This document shows positions 50,208 through 62,656 of a stretch of DNA of 64,000 nucleotides, piece by piece. Position 1 is the first letter of the stretch; each line of letters starts with the position of its first letter. Source of the DNA: Ascochyta rabiei (lineage: Eukaryota; Ascomycota; Dothideomycetes; Pleosporales; Didymellaceae); contig NC_082420.1 of NCBI RefSeq assembly GCF_004011695.2, positions 1,301,001-1,365,000 of the forward strand. The letters run 5' to 3'. The position numbers and the translations under genes were made by a program. The notes beneath the pieces were generated by a model. The model worked only from the letters and a program-made list of their open reading frames with translations. It was not told the DNA's origin and searched no databases.

Positions 50208-51437
50208 ATGTCATTACCAAGAATAAGCAGATCGTCCCTGCAACGGCTGTGTCTCGCTACTCAGCGTCCAGCGTCTGCCTCGCTGCAGTGGGGTGCAGAC
50301 AAGCTTAGCAGCCGGCTTCAATGGCGAAGTCAGCACGACTCGCGGAAACCGCCACGGAGGTTTGGAAACCCATCAGCATCAGAGCGCAAATCTCCAATCC
50401 AGCAAATCAGGGAAGAGCAGGTGGAAATCATACCGCCGGTTGCGGATCGATACTCCGCACCGGAAAGCCAGAGTTCGGAACCAGAGTACCAGGAGCACGA
50501 TCTGCCCAACGAGCCCTGGCCTAGGGTCAGAGTACGCTATCTACGACCAGCGATTTGGTCACTCACCGTTACCGCTGGTATCTTCTCTGGACTCGCGTAC
50601 TACCAGGCAAAGAAGGAGGTCGAACAGGCAAAAAAGGCTACAAACTGGCTTCAGGCACCGCAATGGAGGCTACAGCCACAATCACGTGCAGGACCTCCGA
50701 GCGCTACTGAGCTCGCGACTCGCTGGTGGGCAGAGCAGAATCCTATCTCGAAGGTCACTTGGTACATCATCGGAGCAAACAGTGCGGTGCATCTGACCAG
50801 CTTCCTGGTGCCCCAGTACTGGAACCTGCTGTGGCATACCCCTGCGCGCAATGTTAACTACACGAACTTCACATCAATGTTTGTACATTCTGGACCTATG
50901 CATCTGGCAGTCAACATGTGGGCGACTTACAATTTCATGCTTCCCGTGGGTTACTCGCGACTGTTCGAGGGTAATGCACCGCACGTGGGAGCGTTCTTCC
51001 TCGCCACAGGCGTGTTGTCTGGTTACGCACAGCACCTGACGACTATGTTCGCGAAGAACAGGCGCATGATCCCTGAGATCTTCATTCGAGGCGGTGGAGC
51101 AAGCGGTGCTCTGTTTGGCATTCTTGGCGCTTTCTGCATGGAGTACCCAACAGCTGAACTTGGGATACTGTTTCTTCCGTTCAAATTCGAGGCTCAGTAC
51201 TTCTTCCCTGCTGTTATGCTTTTCGACCTGGTGGGCTTGGTTCGGGGTTATTCGTTCGTCAACTTTGGTCACGCTGTACGTATTCCTGAAAGCTTCGAAC
51301 GGCCTCCTAATCACTAACGCATCTAGGCTCACTTGTCCGGCGCGCTCATCGGTGTAGGATACTCATACTTCGACGGGAAGAACAATCTATGGAAACCGTT
51401 GGTACAGTTCTGGAAACGACGACTGCAGAGCACGTAG
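50208..51437 (+). CDS. PCP1: Mitochondrial rhomboid protease PCP1
   Basis: Inner-membrane serine protease that processes dynamin-like Mgm1. Exons 50208-51275 and 51327-51437 (51-nt intron, phase 0) give 392 aa. An Arg/Ser-rich presequence precedes a first membrane helix (IWSLTVTAGIFSGLAYY), a loop, and the six-helix rhomboid core. The catalytic Ser is S299 in GGGASGALFG and the catalytic His is H358 in GHAAHLSGAL; the intron falls three nucleotides before that His codon. NMWATYNF carries the conserved Asn/His-region helix. The positions and the extra N-terminal helix fit the PARL/Pcp1 group. Read-through of the intron would stop after 13 codons and lose the His. Confidence 0.94.
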
Positions 51438-51939
51438 TAGTGCTTCGACCAGGACCGTTACTCCGGGCAACCGAACCATTTCGGCAATCAGTAGACCGTC
51501 GGTAAACGCAATTGTAAAACACTGAGTAGTGGAACCTCGATTTCTAATCGATGCAATGAAATGTGAGTAATCCAATCAGTCTATCGCCAGCGCAGACCTA
51601 AGGTCCCACCGTGTTGCGTGGAGGTGTTCGGCCAGTCGAGGGCAACGTGTACGAAAATGCCGCAAGGTCAACCATGGAATGATTGCCCTCACCGACTCTC
51701 TTTAACTTGAACCAAAAACCCCACACACGAATGCAATTTACCGAGCACATAAACTCTCCACACGCTCCCGATTTCCTTCACAGCCTTCAGAGTCGAAAAT
51801 TCCACATTGCAACATCGCGCAGCGGCTACTCCCGACACCGGCGTCTCACCACCAGAAACACCCCACACTGCGTGTGAGCCTCGAGTATCTCCATTCCCAA
51901 GCAAGAACAACAACCCGCACACGACACAGCCCCTTCGAA
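51438..51939. other. Intergenic
   Basis: 3' flank of PCP1 and the CA/CCA-rich leader of the next frame. Nothing else recognised. Confidence 0.4.
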
Positions 51940-52437
51940 ATGGACGGCGTGTTCTTCCCCCGCCCTCCGGGGCCCTTCCTCACAATGGCCGCGCGGGACT
52001 ACCACCCCTACCCGTTACAGAACGCGCACCAGCTTCCGCTCTGCACAAGCCGACCAACTCGCAGACGCAGACCTGCGCAGAGAGTCGACAGCGGCGCAGA
52101 AGCCTCTGCAGTGGATGCAGAGACGAAAACTTTTGCGTTCGCAGAGGATGGCGAGAAGATAGCGGAGCTATATGACTTTGTGTACCGACTGCGCGGATAT
52201 GAAGCGGATGGTGGGAGGGAAGATGGTTCTGAAGATGACTCTGAAGAGGGTGACGGATGTCTGGGTGGAAGAGCACGGGATAGTATTGATATGAATATTG
52301 AAAGGTCGAATACGTGGGAGAGTAAGGGGAGCAGGAAAGGGAGAAATCGCAAAAACAAAGTGAAGATGGCGTTGAAATGGTTAGGAAGCTGCTTCCGCTT
52401 GGGTTCGGGATTGAAAGGCTATTGGGTGAGGCTATGA
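51940..52437 (+). CDS. Small orphan protein, possible gene
   Basis: Single open frame of 165 aa from ATG 51940. It begins MDGVFFPRPPGPFLTMAARD, has a basic patch (RPTRRRRPAQR), a short ordered-looking stretch (FAFAEDGEKIAELYDFVYRL), an acidic patch (EDGSEDDSEEGD) and a basic C-terminal helix (KGRNRKNKVKMALKWLGSCF). Codon use looks coding and the leader is pyrimidine/CA-rich as in neighbours, but I know no family and no intron supports it. Confidence 0.45.
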   Translation: MDGVFFPRPPGPFLTMAARDYHPYPLQNAHQLPLCTSRPTRRRRPAQRVDSGAEASAVDAETKTFAFAEDGEKIAELYDFVYRLRGYEADGGREDGSEDDSEEGDGCLGGRARDSIDMNIERSNTWESKGSRKGRNRKNKVKMALKWLGSCFRLGSGLKGYWVRL

Positions 52438-52619
52438 AGTAAGGCGTGGGATGAAACAAGTTCTTCGTGCGTTGGTAGTAGTAATTGTGGTCACGACTGA
52501 GAAACGAGATATTGATTAACGATGATGGAAAGGAAAAGCGTTAAATTTAAGGACAAGTCGAAGTGCACCTCGGCATACTATGGCGTGTGATATGATGTTC
52601 GCGTTACCGTATGCTCACC

Positions 52620-55600
52620 TCAATCGACGTCCTCAACGGCTAACTCGTCGCCAGTCTTTCTAGTGTACAAGTGCTGTAGACGCGACTTGAGAGGACCCAC
52701 CACGCTGCCAGCCTTGTCCGTCATCCCTGCGGTCCTCTCCGTACGACCAATGACAGCAACGTCGTCAACGCCATGAGTGTTCAGGACCTCGTGCGCCACG
52801 ATCTTCATTTGCTTCTCGCAAGCAGTGCAGTACCATCGACTAACCTTCTCGACCCCCAGTTTCTTGACGCAGCGTTTGTGGAAGGCACCTCCAAACTCGC
52901 AGTCACGAAACGAGCACTCTACAAGGCCTTCTTTGGGCTCCTGTTTATGTATCTCAGTGTAGCAGTAGCAGTAGCGCAGCTTGCTTGAGCCCTTGTAGTC
53001 AACCTCCTGGTACTGCATGCCCTGCAACGTGCGCATGGTAAGAGGATGACTCATGGCAATGTTCTTGAGGTACATGCGGTAAAAGGCTAGCTCCTGCTTC
53101 ATGAGTGGGCCACGCTCATGACCCTCTTGAAACTCGGTATGTTCTCGCAGTAGACGAGTCGGCATGCTGGCATAGTTGAGTTTGCCGTTCAAAATAGTCT
53201 TGCCCACGAAGTAAGTGGCGATATCATCATCCATTAGCATAACTCGGCCTTTGGTCCGGTCATGCTGTTCGTACATAGACATCATTCGCTCACCTTGTGC
53301 GCGGTTGTACGGACCAGCGGATAAAGTATGCTTGTCAGGATACACGAGGGAGCATAGGTTGTTCATCGGATCCACGCAGGGACAGTCTGCAAAAAACGGT
53401 CAGTAAGCGGAGTATTCAGTTGCCAGAGTAGGCTCACGCGGCTCATGGAAAGGGCAATCCGATATTCCATGGCTCTCGAAACAACATGATGACTCATGAG
53501 AACATATTTCGAAGGACTGAAGAAGCGGGGCTGTCAACTGATCGACGATAAAAACACGCGCAAACCGTGTCCAATGATCATGCTTGCCATAAGTCGTATA
53601 AATCACGACAGGCGCAGTCGTCCCAGCTGAGATCTCGAGCATATCGTCCTTGGCTGGGACGACCACGATATTGGGCAAGTTTGGCTCGATCTTGTCATTG
53701 TTCGTATGCGCTTTCAGCTCAGGTGCACGGGTGTGTGCTGTCGTTTGGTCCGCAGCATCAGAGGACTCGTCGACCTTCGAAGCACTCGATGACATCTCGT
53801 ATAGGGCTTGTGGATATTCCTCGCCATCGACACCGGCTGAAGCTGTGGGACTTGATGTGGTTTCGAGGTCGCTCATTTTCTTGGCTTTGCGCCTGGCCTC
53901 GCGTTGCATCTTCTTTGCCTTTTTCTGAGAGACAACCGGATGCGCGTCCTCAGTGCCATTCTGAAGCGTCAAAGTGCGGTCAGGCCCCTTGAGGCTGACG
54001 GCCCCCTCATCTATGGGTGCCTGCACAGCGGGAGCGTCAGAATTTGTTGAGGCTAGTTTGAACACATCCATGTTCGGTTTCCATGTGGACAAGGCATATT
54101 CATCCGAGCTTAAGTGCTTCGCTACAGGACCTGACTTGACTGTTGGAGGGGGGTCAGAAGTCTGTAGCGGCTTAGCAACAATACCTGGTTCATTCGAGCT
54201 CCTTGGCCTGGTTGATGGCGGAGGTAGTGGTAAGCACTTCTTCTCTGAGGCATAGAGCGATCGACGCGGGACTGTCTGCCACGCCATGCCATGTCGTAGC
54301 CGATCAGTGCTCATAGCCTCAGCAGGTGCCTTGTTTTCCTTGTTCTGGGTTACCTTTAGCTGCAGGATGGCAGGCCTTTTGATGGCAGTGTTGGGCGTCA
54401 TTGGGAGTAAGGGCGTGTGATAGGGCTCGATCACGGTCTGTCTAAGACCATCGTTTCCGCTGATGCGAACATGGATATGTTCCAGGTGGCGTCTATCGGC
54501 ATCATGTGTAGAGTGGACGGCGGGCATCGATACGGTGTTACTGGCTTCACTGCACACGTAATCAGTTCCAACGAATTCAGAGCTTGCTTGCTGGTACATA
54601 CGTAGGGAGTGTAACGAGTTCATCGGCAGGCGATGTCAGACTGCTGGAGTCGCTGGAGGACGAGGCGATGCGTTCACCGGTCTTCCAATCCTTGTCGCTA
54701 TACCTGTCCTCGACGATCTGGTACGCGGTTTTGCTGGTGTACCGCAAGTAACCTGCACGACGCATTCTAATCTCCATAGTATCTTTTTTCACAAGCACAA
54801 GGTCCTCCACAGCAGCAGTCCTGAAGGCTTCGACTGAGATGTCGAACTCTTTGAGCTCTTTTCCCTGCAGTCCGCGATCTTTGAGGTTGCGCTTAGCAAG
54901 CTCAGTAATGCGGAACGTATATAGAACCCTCTCCATCTCGGCGTCAAAGTCGACATCGAAATCGGGTATCATAGCAAACTTCCTCAGATCGTGCCGGCTT
55001 GCATGATGGTTGTAGACATTGGCATTGTAACGAAGATGGGCTTCGATAAGTTGAAGGTCTTCGAGATTGGCAGGATCGGCACGGTCATTGCTGGAGATTC
55101 CTTCGGCGGTGTGAAGTACCGAGTCTACGTATTTGATCTCTTCTTGGGTAACAACCCTCGCACGGCTTGCTGCTCTGACAAGGCACTTGGCATCTTTGCG
55201 TCCGCGTTTAGAGACTGGAGTTTCTTCTGGTGTGAGGCTGCCGTTATCTGACTCGCTGTCGCCTGACGAAGGGTCGACTGGTCGGCCTCTCCTTGGATCT
55301 CCAGGCTCTGCTGGTACGATGGTCCAATCCACCTCGCCACAGCTTTCGTAGATACTGCGTAGCTGAACCACGAGCTCGTGGTGTCTTTTGTAATGCCTGC
55401 AGCCAGTCACATCACAAGATAGGAGAGACAGGTCAGGGTCAGCTTGCACTCACGCTTCGTCGATGGTGCTGCAGTAGTTGCACATATGGGCGCGATTGCG
55501 CATGAACATTGCCTGTAGACTCAGTACTCGTCTTTGTAAGGCTAGAAGCTAAAATACCTGATGAAAGCGGTGACACGGCTCACTGTGCGTACCAAAGCAG

Positions 55601-55701
55601 CTTGCTCGAGCTCCCGGGTGGGACAGAGGTCGCTCACAGAAGCCACAATGGTGTTGCAGAGCTTGACTGTCCTCCCAACGAAAAAGCAGACTGTTAACCA
55701 T
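52620..55701 (-). CDS. Orphan nuclear-type protein with C-terminal PHD-like finger
   Basis: Five exons: 55701-55558, 55512-55454, 55396-54602, 54549-53438 and 53386-52620; introns of 45, 57, 52 and 51 nt all keep phase, giving 958 aa. The N-terminus has a Cys/His cluster (HHCGFCERPLSHPGARASCF, then HSEPCHRFHQ and MCNYC) that may bind zinc. The middle is a charged helical region, then a long Ser/Pro-rich stretch with a Lys/Arg block (QKKAKKMQREARRKAKKM). The C-terminus has the C4HC3 spacing of a PHD finger: YCYCYTE, VECSFRDC, FHKRCV, WYCTACE. The frame is open upstream of the ATG for about 45 more codons with coding-like sequence (FVPASHNFDYSTPPTRNFDF), so the real start may lie on another exon. 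No family recognised; chromatin binding is a guess. Confidence 0.72.
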
Positions 55702-56221
55702 GATTGGCTCCAGTTCGCTAAAGTCAAAGTTGCGTGTTGGCGGAGTCGAGTAGTCGAAGTTGTGCGATGCTGGTACGAAGCGAGCAGCGGCGCGACCTTT
55801 TGAGTGAAGAGGGGGCGTGCTTAGATAGTCCTTTCGCCGCGTGTAGTCGCAGTGAAGTACGATGGAGGGTCAAAAATGGCACATGGCTGGAAAATGTGGG
55901 GCAAAGACAAGTGGCAGGGTTCATTGGTGCCTGCCCAGGTTCTGCGCCTCAGGCAGGCGCACGTTGAGAGGAAACGACTTGGTATTGCCGAGACGTACTA
56001 TAGGTGAATGTAAAGACACGTGGATTTGGCAAAGAAATGAGAGGATCACATATCGTAATGCTTGTTGCCTTTGCGACGACAAGTCCTCGCACTTTGCGGT
56101 GAGCGCGATGCGTTGCGGTCGCTTGCAGCCTGCTGTGTTACTGCAATACCACAAGGCGGATGACAGCAGACATCTGGTACCTAGAAACCACACTCCATGT
56201 ATTGGCGGCAAGGCCCAGTCT

Positions 56222-59200
56222 CTAGAGATCGGCGACCACGCGGGCGCCAGCCCAAACGTATGGATAGTTGCGCTGGTACCAATTCACGCTGTCATGTGTT
56301 AGCGCGATCTCACTTATTATTGCCTGTGAGCACCTACAAGGTCTTGCGGCCTGCGACACGCGGTATGGTCGCCCAGGATCCACCGAGCGTGATGTTGTGC
56401 TTCCCGTCAAAGAAGTCGGCTGTGTAAGCTGGGTATAGCTCCATTGGCTCGAAGCCAACATGCTCCGCTAGCACAGTACTGGTCCACTCCCAAACACCAC
56501 CAAAGTCAGATTGGCCGCAGAGCTTACCACCTCTTTCGGCTACAGAGACAGGGTGCCAGTGTTTGAAGCCGACGTTCGTTCCCTCCAGGTCGATGAAAAG
56601 ATCGTGTGGGCTGAGAGTGGATCCACTGGCTGCGCCAGCATCGCCATTTGACAAAGACTTGGATGGCGGCGACTCATCGACGCCATTGTTGATTAGATGT
56701 CTTTCGGAGATTAGCGTATTGTCCTGCTGTTCGCATCTGATGCACCTACCCGTTCACCGCTGGAATAGTGTTACCAAGAGCCTCAAGCTCCTTGTTCTTG
56801 GATCTGTCGACATAGCTGTAGATGCTTCGCGCCTCTTCCATAGTAGGTATACGCCCGCCCATCCACTGTGCGCAACCGGCCACTTCGTCGTAAGAAGCGA
56901 CCACTGGCCAATCGAGCGCATACTTGAGCGGCACTGTACCATACACCGTCTTGACGAACTTTCCGTCGGTAAGAGCCGACAAGCCATTTTGGAAACCGTT
57001 GATGACACTGTCTCTCTTGTTTGCAATGCGGGCTGCGTCGCTTAGGTGCTGTTGCTCACACCATGATGCAGGGATCTTCTTCTGGTCGGTCTTGGTGAGA
57101 TAGGCTGCATACTCGCCGTTGGTGATGGGGCGAGCTCTCGCACGAAATGATTTCACGTGAGCTGAGCGGGAGGGTCGTTCGTTGTCCCAGCCAAAGTATC
57201 GCTTAGTGGTCTTGTCGTTGTCTGAGTCGTTAAGACCAATAGTGATATCTGCCTCGGGGATAGTAAACCACTCGTTCTCGACTGCAGTCGCTGCTGAGTA
57301 CTTAGCGAGAGCTGCAAAGTCTGGTATCGCAGTGCCGGGAGGAGGCAAAACCCTGTCACTCTGAACGAGCATGTAGAGGAGGGTTTCCAGATGCATCGCC
57401 TCATGCTCAAAGCCGAGCCACATAGCGCGTGCAACGCGGGGATTGCTCTCCACAGCGCCAGATGTGTAAAGATCCTCCGCCTTTGCACGTATCGCTTGTT
57501 GGTGCATCAAGATTTCGTCGAGAGGGGGCCATGAGTCAGGGATCTCGGAATGTGCGTGGCATTTCTCGGGATCATCGACGTCTGGGTCGATGCCACGCTC
57601 AAAGATCTGCCAGAAATATGCAGGATCTGAAGCTTTGCCGTCAGTTGCTCGAGCCATATGGATATCGAGGAAGGTTGGGATATGACCCAAGTAGAAGATG
57701 CAAGCGTTGCGCAGATTGATAGGCTTGGACAGCAGCTCTTCTTCTGGTATCATCCGGCGGGTGACAGCATCCCAAGCCTTCCACAACTCGTGCCATTCGG
57801 TGAGAGATGGTACTGGCTGCGCAGCGTATGTGTCCGGCTTCATGGGGAAGAAAACTGCGGGCTTGGACACAAAGTGAAGACCTGTTATGAGTTAGATGAA
57901 GAGGCCGTGGGTCGGCAGAAGACACTTACCATAATCGCCCCTAGTGTTGGACCACACTGTGTTTTCCGCAAGACCAGCACCCTCCCAGAGTTCCAGAATC
58001 TCTTCTCGGCTATACTTGTAGCTCTCCTCAATGCGAATCCGCTCACCCTTGGGGATCTCAACACCTTCGGCATTGACATCTTTCAGCGGTACGACGAAAG
58101 CATGATGACGCCCAGCCTTCACATCAAACTCTCCGATGACCTCCCATTCATCAAGCTTGAAGGTCTCCTTCTCCATGAGTTGATTCGCGTGTTTTAGACC
58201 GTTGAGAGCAAACTCGTGTGTCACGCCTTGACAGTCGTTATAAGCATGATAGACACGGCTAGGGTCTTTGCACGAGTCGATACCGATAAGCATAGTGTCA
58301 CCAGTCTTGATAGCATCGCCAAAACCGGCAAGGAACGACGCTGCCTCATGTCGCTTGAAGTTACCCAAGCTGGATCCGAGCCAAAGGATGGTCTTGGGCT
58401 TATCCTTGACGCTAGATGACTTCAGCCACTCCAATGCATGGTCATAGGTTCCATGCAGTCCGAAGCATCTCACGTGCTTGTAGCCCTCTACCAATCGTAT
58501 TAGCGCGGGCACATGAGATGTGTACAGGGATGTAAGGTCTGCTGGCTGGCTGCGTGGTATAGACTGGGGTAGAGCAGCGGAGTGGAGCTGCAACGGAATG
58601 CACTTTTGATGTCTCGGCTCCGCAGATCAACACTGCGTCTCCAACGTCGTACTCGAATACTTCAACCAAGTACGGGCTTACCTGTGGGGATCTCAGAGAA
58701 AGTCCTTTCTAATTCTGGTAGAGACAGGTCGACAGCGTAGTATTCCACGTCTTTCCCCAATCGGTCGATAGCTTGCAGCAGGATGTTGACCTTTCGAAGG
58801 TTCCTACAGTGCTTGTTAGTTCAGAACTGTGCGAGTCGTGCGCTCCCTACACACCCACTGCCGAGCTCGACTATGACCGATCCTGGCTGCACACGGCGTG
58901 CGATCTGTACGGCACATGCTTCCAACACTTCGATTTCGGCATTGGTAAGGTAGTATCTATGCAATTCATTAGCTTCACGAACATGACTAAACACGGCAGA
59001 CATACGTACTCGTCAAGGTACGTGATCTTCTCAAAGAGTCGCAGCCCGGTCTTCAAACATTAGCACGGGGCGAGTGGGAACGAAGATGCAACGCTTACTT
59101 CGTCGTACAACAACAAAGTAGGCAGTCTCTTTTCCCCTCCGTCCTGTGGCTTGAGGCCCTTTTTGATGTCCGATACAATGTCCAAGTCGGTGGAACCGAC

Positions 59201-59233
59201 ACGGATGTCGATGATCTTCGTATTGCCGACCAT
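56222..59233 (-). CDS. EGT1: Ergothioneine biosynthesis protein 1 (fused methyltransferase/sulfoxide synthase)
   Basis: Makes hercynine from histidine and couples it to cysteine, giving the antioxidant precursor. Eight exons: 59233-59099, 59050-59010, 58956-58855, 58803-58682, 58487-57930, 57881-56750, 56700-56338 and 56288-56222; all phases agree and give 839 aa. The EgtD-like histidine methyltransferase occupies about 1-319 (EYYLTNAEIEVLEA, VELGSGN, CFGLHGTYD, LWLGSSLGNF). The DinB-like iron-binding part has H386, H479, H483 and E485 (GFEHEAMHLETLLY). The FGE-type sulfoxide-synthase domain ends with YPAYTADFFDGKHNITLGGS and NWYQRNYPYVWAGARVV. Intron 4 is long (194 nt) and its acceptor (GATTGGTAG) is the least certain join. 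Confidence 0.95.
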
Positions 59234-61495
59234 GATCCCGTGGAAGTCTGAATGTGGTCTAGTTGGCTGGTTTGGTAGTCTCTGAAGGAACCGTCCGCTC
59301 AGTTGATTCGGTATACAGTGATTGTGTGATAGGTACTGTACTTATACCCTATGACGAAGTGCAAGGTACAGACAGGTAACTGGGATATTTTGCTGTGGAG
59401 TACCAGATGGTGGCGGGGCTGGTGTGGTCAGGTTGCTGCAGGTAGTGCCGTCACTAATTGGTCAGGAATAGTCTTCTGCACATCAGCAAACTGGGTGTTC
59501 TCACGGCTGGCAGCGGTACGTCGGATGTGCTGACACTTGTCCCAAGTGCCGCGCTTGAATTTCTCATCATTTCGCGCCGGCTCGTCGCTGCATGAGAGAG
59601 CCAAATGCATGATGTAATGACGGCGTTAGGCTCGGAACAAGTGGAAACGGTCGCCATATTGATTTCGACCCCCGCATCTAACAATGTCGAAAGCCAAGGT
59701 CCCGAGGACATCACCTGCTACAAAGACTGCCAACTTCACCCCTAGATTGCAAGAAGCCGGCGTGAACCGTGTGAATAATCTCCATATACCGAGAATGTAC
59801 CTGCCAGATAGGTGGACTGAATGCGGGGTCACTGGTAGGATAGAGGTTAAAAAATGCCGCTTCATCGTGATAACTCCCATGAGCAGTACAGAATGAGAGG
59901 ACACAGTGATTGAGAACAAGTCGTGGTTCGAGCTGCTTAGAGGTCAGGGCGTATATATCGACGCGTGGGTACGGAATTCCTGCGCACGTCATCCTCTCCA
60001 CACGTGATTGTGCACGCTCTCTATGAACATCTTCAGATGTGTCCATGCCGTCAACAATAACAACACGCGGCATCGCGGCAGATAGCATACTTTGGCACTG
60101 TAGTCGTTTTCGTTGTCTTTGCGCTCGATGGCAAAGCGACGTTTCGGTGTGTGACGCTCGAAGATGGATCTGCAGGGCACGGCAAGGGTCGCTGATTTGA
60201 TGGAATGATTGCCGTCACCAAAACCCTCTGCTATGATGACACTCGACAGAGAGACCAAGACAGATCTCGCACATACTGTGCACCCGTGATCTACTCAAGA
60301 CGGACATTTGGTAATACTTAGCAGCTGCCGTTCGAGCCAGGCCGAATGACAATGACCACCGTGCTCTCGTAGCGAGCTTGCGCTCGGTGCACCTCGTCTG
60401 CTTCGGGTTTTGGTGGCTTCCACACATCAGACGTTGTCCTCGCCCCTTGCAGACTGCCTGCCCTCCACAATTCCAAGACGCGGTCTCTTCCTCTCGTCCA
60501 GCCTTTGGATTTGGACAGGCAGCATATTGTTGCCTAGTCCTTGTCTTGTGCTGCACCATCTGCATGTAAGGCGACAAACCGACTTCCTTCAAGCCGGAGA
60601 TGAAGAAGTCGAGCGTGTAGGTTTGCCGGCCGCACGAACAAACAATGAAGGACGTCTCACAGCCAGGGTTGACGCCATGATGGCGCTTAATACCGTATGG
60701 CAGGTAGAATTCGTACGTTCGACCACACTGGCGGGAGAGGTACACCGACACAGAGCTCATGTGATTTTGCTATATTCCACCAAAGAATTGACGAAACACC
60801 CCCCTCAAATCTCATGTCAACGCAAAGAATTTCCAATGATAGGTCCTGGTCACTCTCTGTATCTGAAGTTGACCTGCCACCAACGACAGCTTCAACACAG
60901 ATTGAAAGCAAGATCCTCTCAGATGCCAACGAGCAACGAGTAGAGCGAACAGCTCCTTTGTGTTCGATTTGGGAAGCTGTCATCAATACAACACCAGCAT
61001 AGAGTGGACGAATGACACTTGCCACTACTGCTCGAACAAGAAAGCGCCACAGTAAATCCTCTGGTTCCCAAAGTTATGCGCCCTGTTTATGGGAGTCCGA
61101 AATGTAGAGCATTAACGGAAAAGATTCATCGCTATTCGATCACGAAGGAGCTAACGTCACCGCACTTGAGTCTCTTATTGTCATTGTTCCATTGGGCCGC
61201 GGAGAGTCCTCGTCTCATTTGGGATGATCAAAGAGGTACAGCAAGCAGTGGACACTTCTAGAAGGTGTGTGGCTTTTATTTATCACCGCTTAATGCTTCT
61301 CATCAAAGGGCCACTGCTTGGCTTACACGTTCTAGGGCTAGTTGGACCTGGAGTGCAATGCACTGGGTAGCCGGAGTCTATGTCACTGGTTTATAACCCT
61401 GTCTCAGCTTGAGACCATTTGATTGTTGAACCTGCAAGATCTAACCTGACTCTTACTTTCACATCCTAGGTCAGCATTCTTACACTATACTCACC
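59234..61495. other. Long intergenic stretch, no gene recognised
   Basis: 2.26 kb between the divergent EGT1 and repeat-protein genes. Open frames at 60215-60760 (-, Cys-rich, from ATG), 60410-60943 (+) and 60697-61002 (+) overlap one another; none has a recognisable domain, and no splice signals extend them convincingly. Confidence 0.45.
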
Positions 61496-62656
61496 ATGCG
61501 GGTTGAGATGCACCCGCTGCCTTGTGTTTATAGCCGGCCCAACGAAGCTTCCTTATACGCCCTCCACAACGATGAACGCCTCGTCTACATCTCCTACGAC
61601 CTGATCAGGCTCCATCAAGAGAAGAACGTTCTGTCGAAAGGGCTTGCAGACTGCGTCACGTACCTGAAAGCGCTGCGCGAGAAGCAAGCCAACCATGCAT
61701 GCAGAATCAGCGCGATGCCAGTTGCATCGCAGAAGAAGAGGAAGAGGATGCAGCAGACTAGACGCCACCTTGACAACGAGATCAAGAATCGAGAGAGAGA
61801 TGAGGAGGCGTTCCTCGATAATCTACAGACTTGCGAGGCCAACATCTTCCTTACGAACATGAAAGCATACCACGCGGGCAACGCATCACATTATGCAACT
61901 GAACTCGCATCACATTATGTGACTGAGCTCGCATCACATCATGCAACTGAGCTCGCATCACATCATGCAACTGAGCTCGCATCACATCATGCAACTGAGC
62001 TTGCATCACATCACGAAACTGAGCTCGCATCACATCACGCAGCTGAGTTTGCATCTACGCCAACTCCATCTGCTCCGACGCTGTGCTCCTGCTCCGAATC
62101 GGAGAGCACGGATCTTACCTGGGATGGCTGGACTGACGAGGCTGCGGCTTCGCCGTTGCAGAAGCGGAGCAGCAATCCTCTCTTCGTTGACGACGTTGCT
62201 CCCGATGCATGCCTACGAGAAGCCAGGCGCTCGTCCGTGCTTGCCAAGCGGCCTCCTCGACTGTCTCGAGACGCAGCCGAGCTACCCGAGTCGATCCCGG
62301 TGCCGCCGAACACAGGGCAGTGGCGGATGACATGCTCATCCATGCTCGATGCTGCTGCAGCCGTCTTCCGACCTAGCTGTGGGAGAGATCCCGCCGCCCA
62401 GCTCAGAGGTTGTTCCGAGTCCAAGTTGAACGTGTCCAGCACCTCGATTCCTATGGCTACGAGCTGTGCAGAGCTCGTGCAGAAGCGACGTGTCACTGCT
62501 GCAGACACTCCTCGCACTCTGCGTGGGTCGTCCATTGACGGCCGACCCGTGTCAGCAGATGTGGCTGATCGGATAAGTCGCAGCACGAGCCCGCAGCAAA
62601 GTCTACAAGAGGCAAGGAGACGGCAGATGAGCAGGCAGAGGACGAAATCGGTTTAA
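61496..62656 (+). CDS. Orphan protein with seven 8-residue repeats
   Basis: Single open frame of 386 aa from ATG 61496. Residues 1-125 are a basic helical region with coiled-coil character (LRLHQ-type heptads; RRHLDNEIKNRERDEEAFLD). Residues about 130-185 are seven copies of an octapeptide of the type ASHHATEL, coded by a 24-bp tandem repeat, rich in His. The rest is Ser/Ala/Arg-rich and probably disordered, with a small acidic patch (CSCSESESTDLTWDGW). The copy number is a multiple-of-three repeat, so length changes would keep frame. I recognise no family; the His-rich octads could bind metal, which is speculation. Confidence 0.6.
   Translation: MRVEMHPLPCVYSRPNEASLYALHNDERLVYISYDLIRLHQEKNVLSKGLADCVTYLKALREKQANHACRISAMPVASQKKRKRMQQTRRHLDNEIKNRERDEEAFLDNLQTCEANIFLTNMKAYHAGNASHYATELASHYVTELASHHATELASHHATELASHHATELASHHETELASHHAAEFASTPTPSAPTLCSCSESESTDLTWDGWTDEAAASPLQKRSSNPLFVDDVAPDACLREARRSSVLAKRPPRLSRDAAELPESIPVPPNTGQWRMTCSSMLDAAAAVFRPSCGRDPAAQLRGCSESKLNVSSTSIPMATSCAELVQKRRVTAADTPRTLRGSSIDGRPVSADVADRISRSTSPQQSLQEARRRQMSRQRTKSV
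61883..62050 (+). repeat. 24-bp in-frame coding minisatellite, seven copies
   Basis: Units begin GCATCACATCATGCAACTGA; copies 3, 4 and 5 are almost identical, the outer ones vary by a few bases. Confidence 0.95.

Noticed and set aside
60215..60760. Cys-rich minus-strand frame of 181 codons
   Set aside because: Starts at an ATG but has no signal peptide, no family pattern, and overlaps equally long frames on the other strand.
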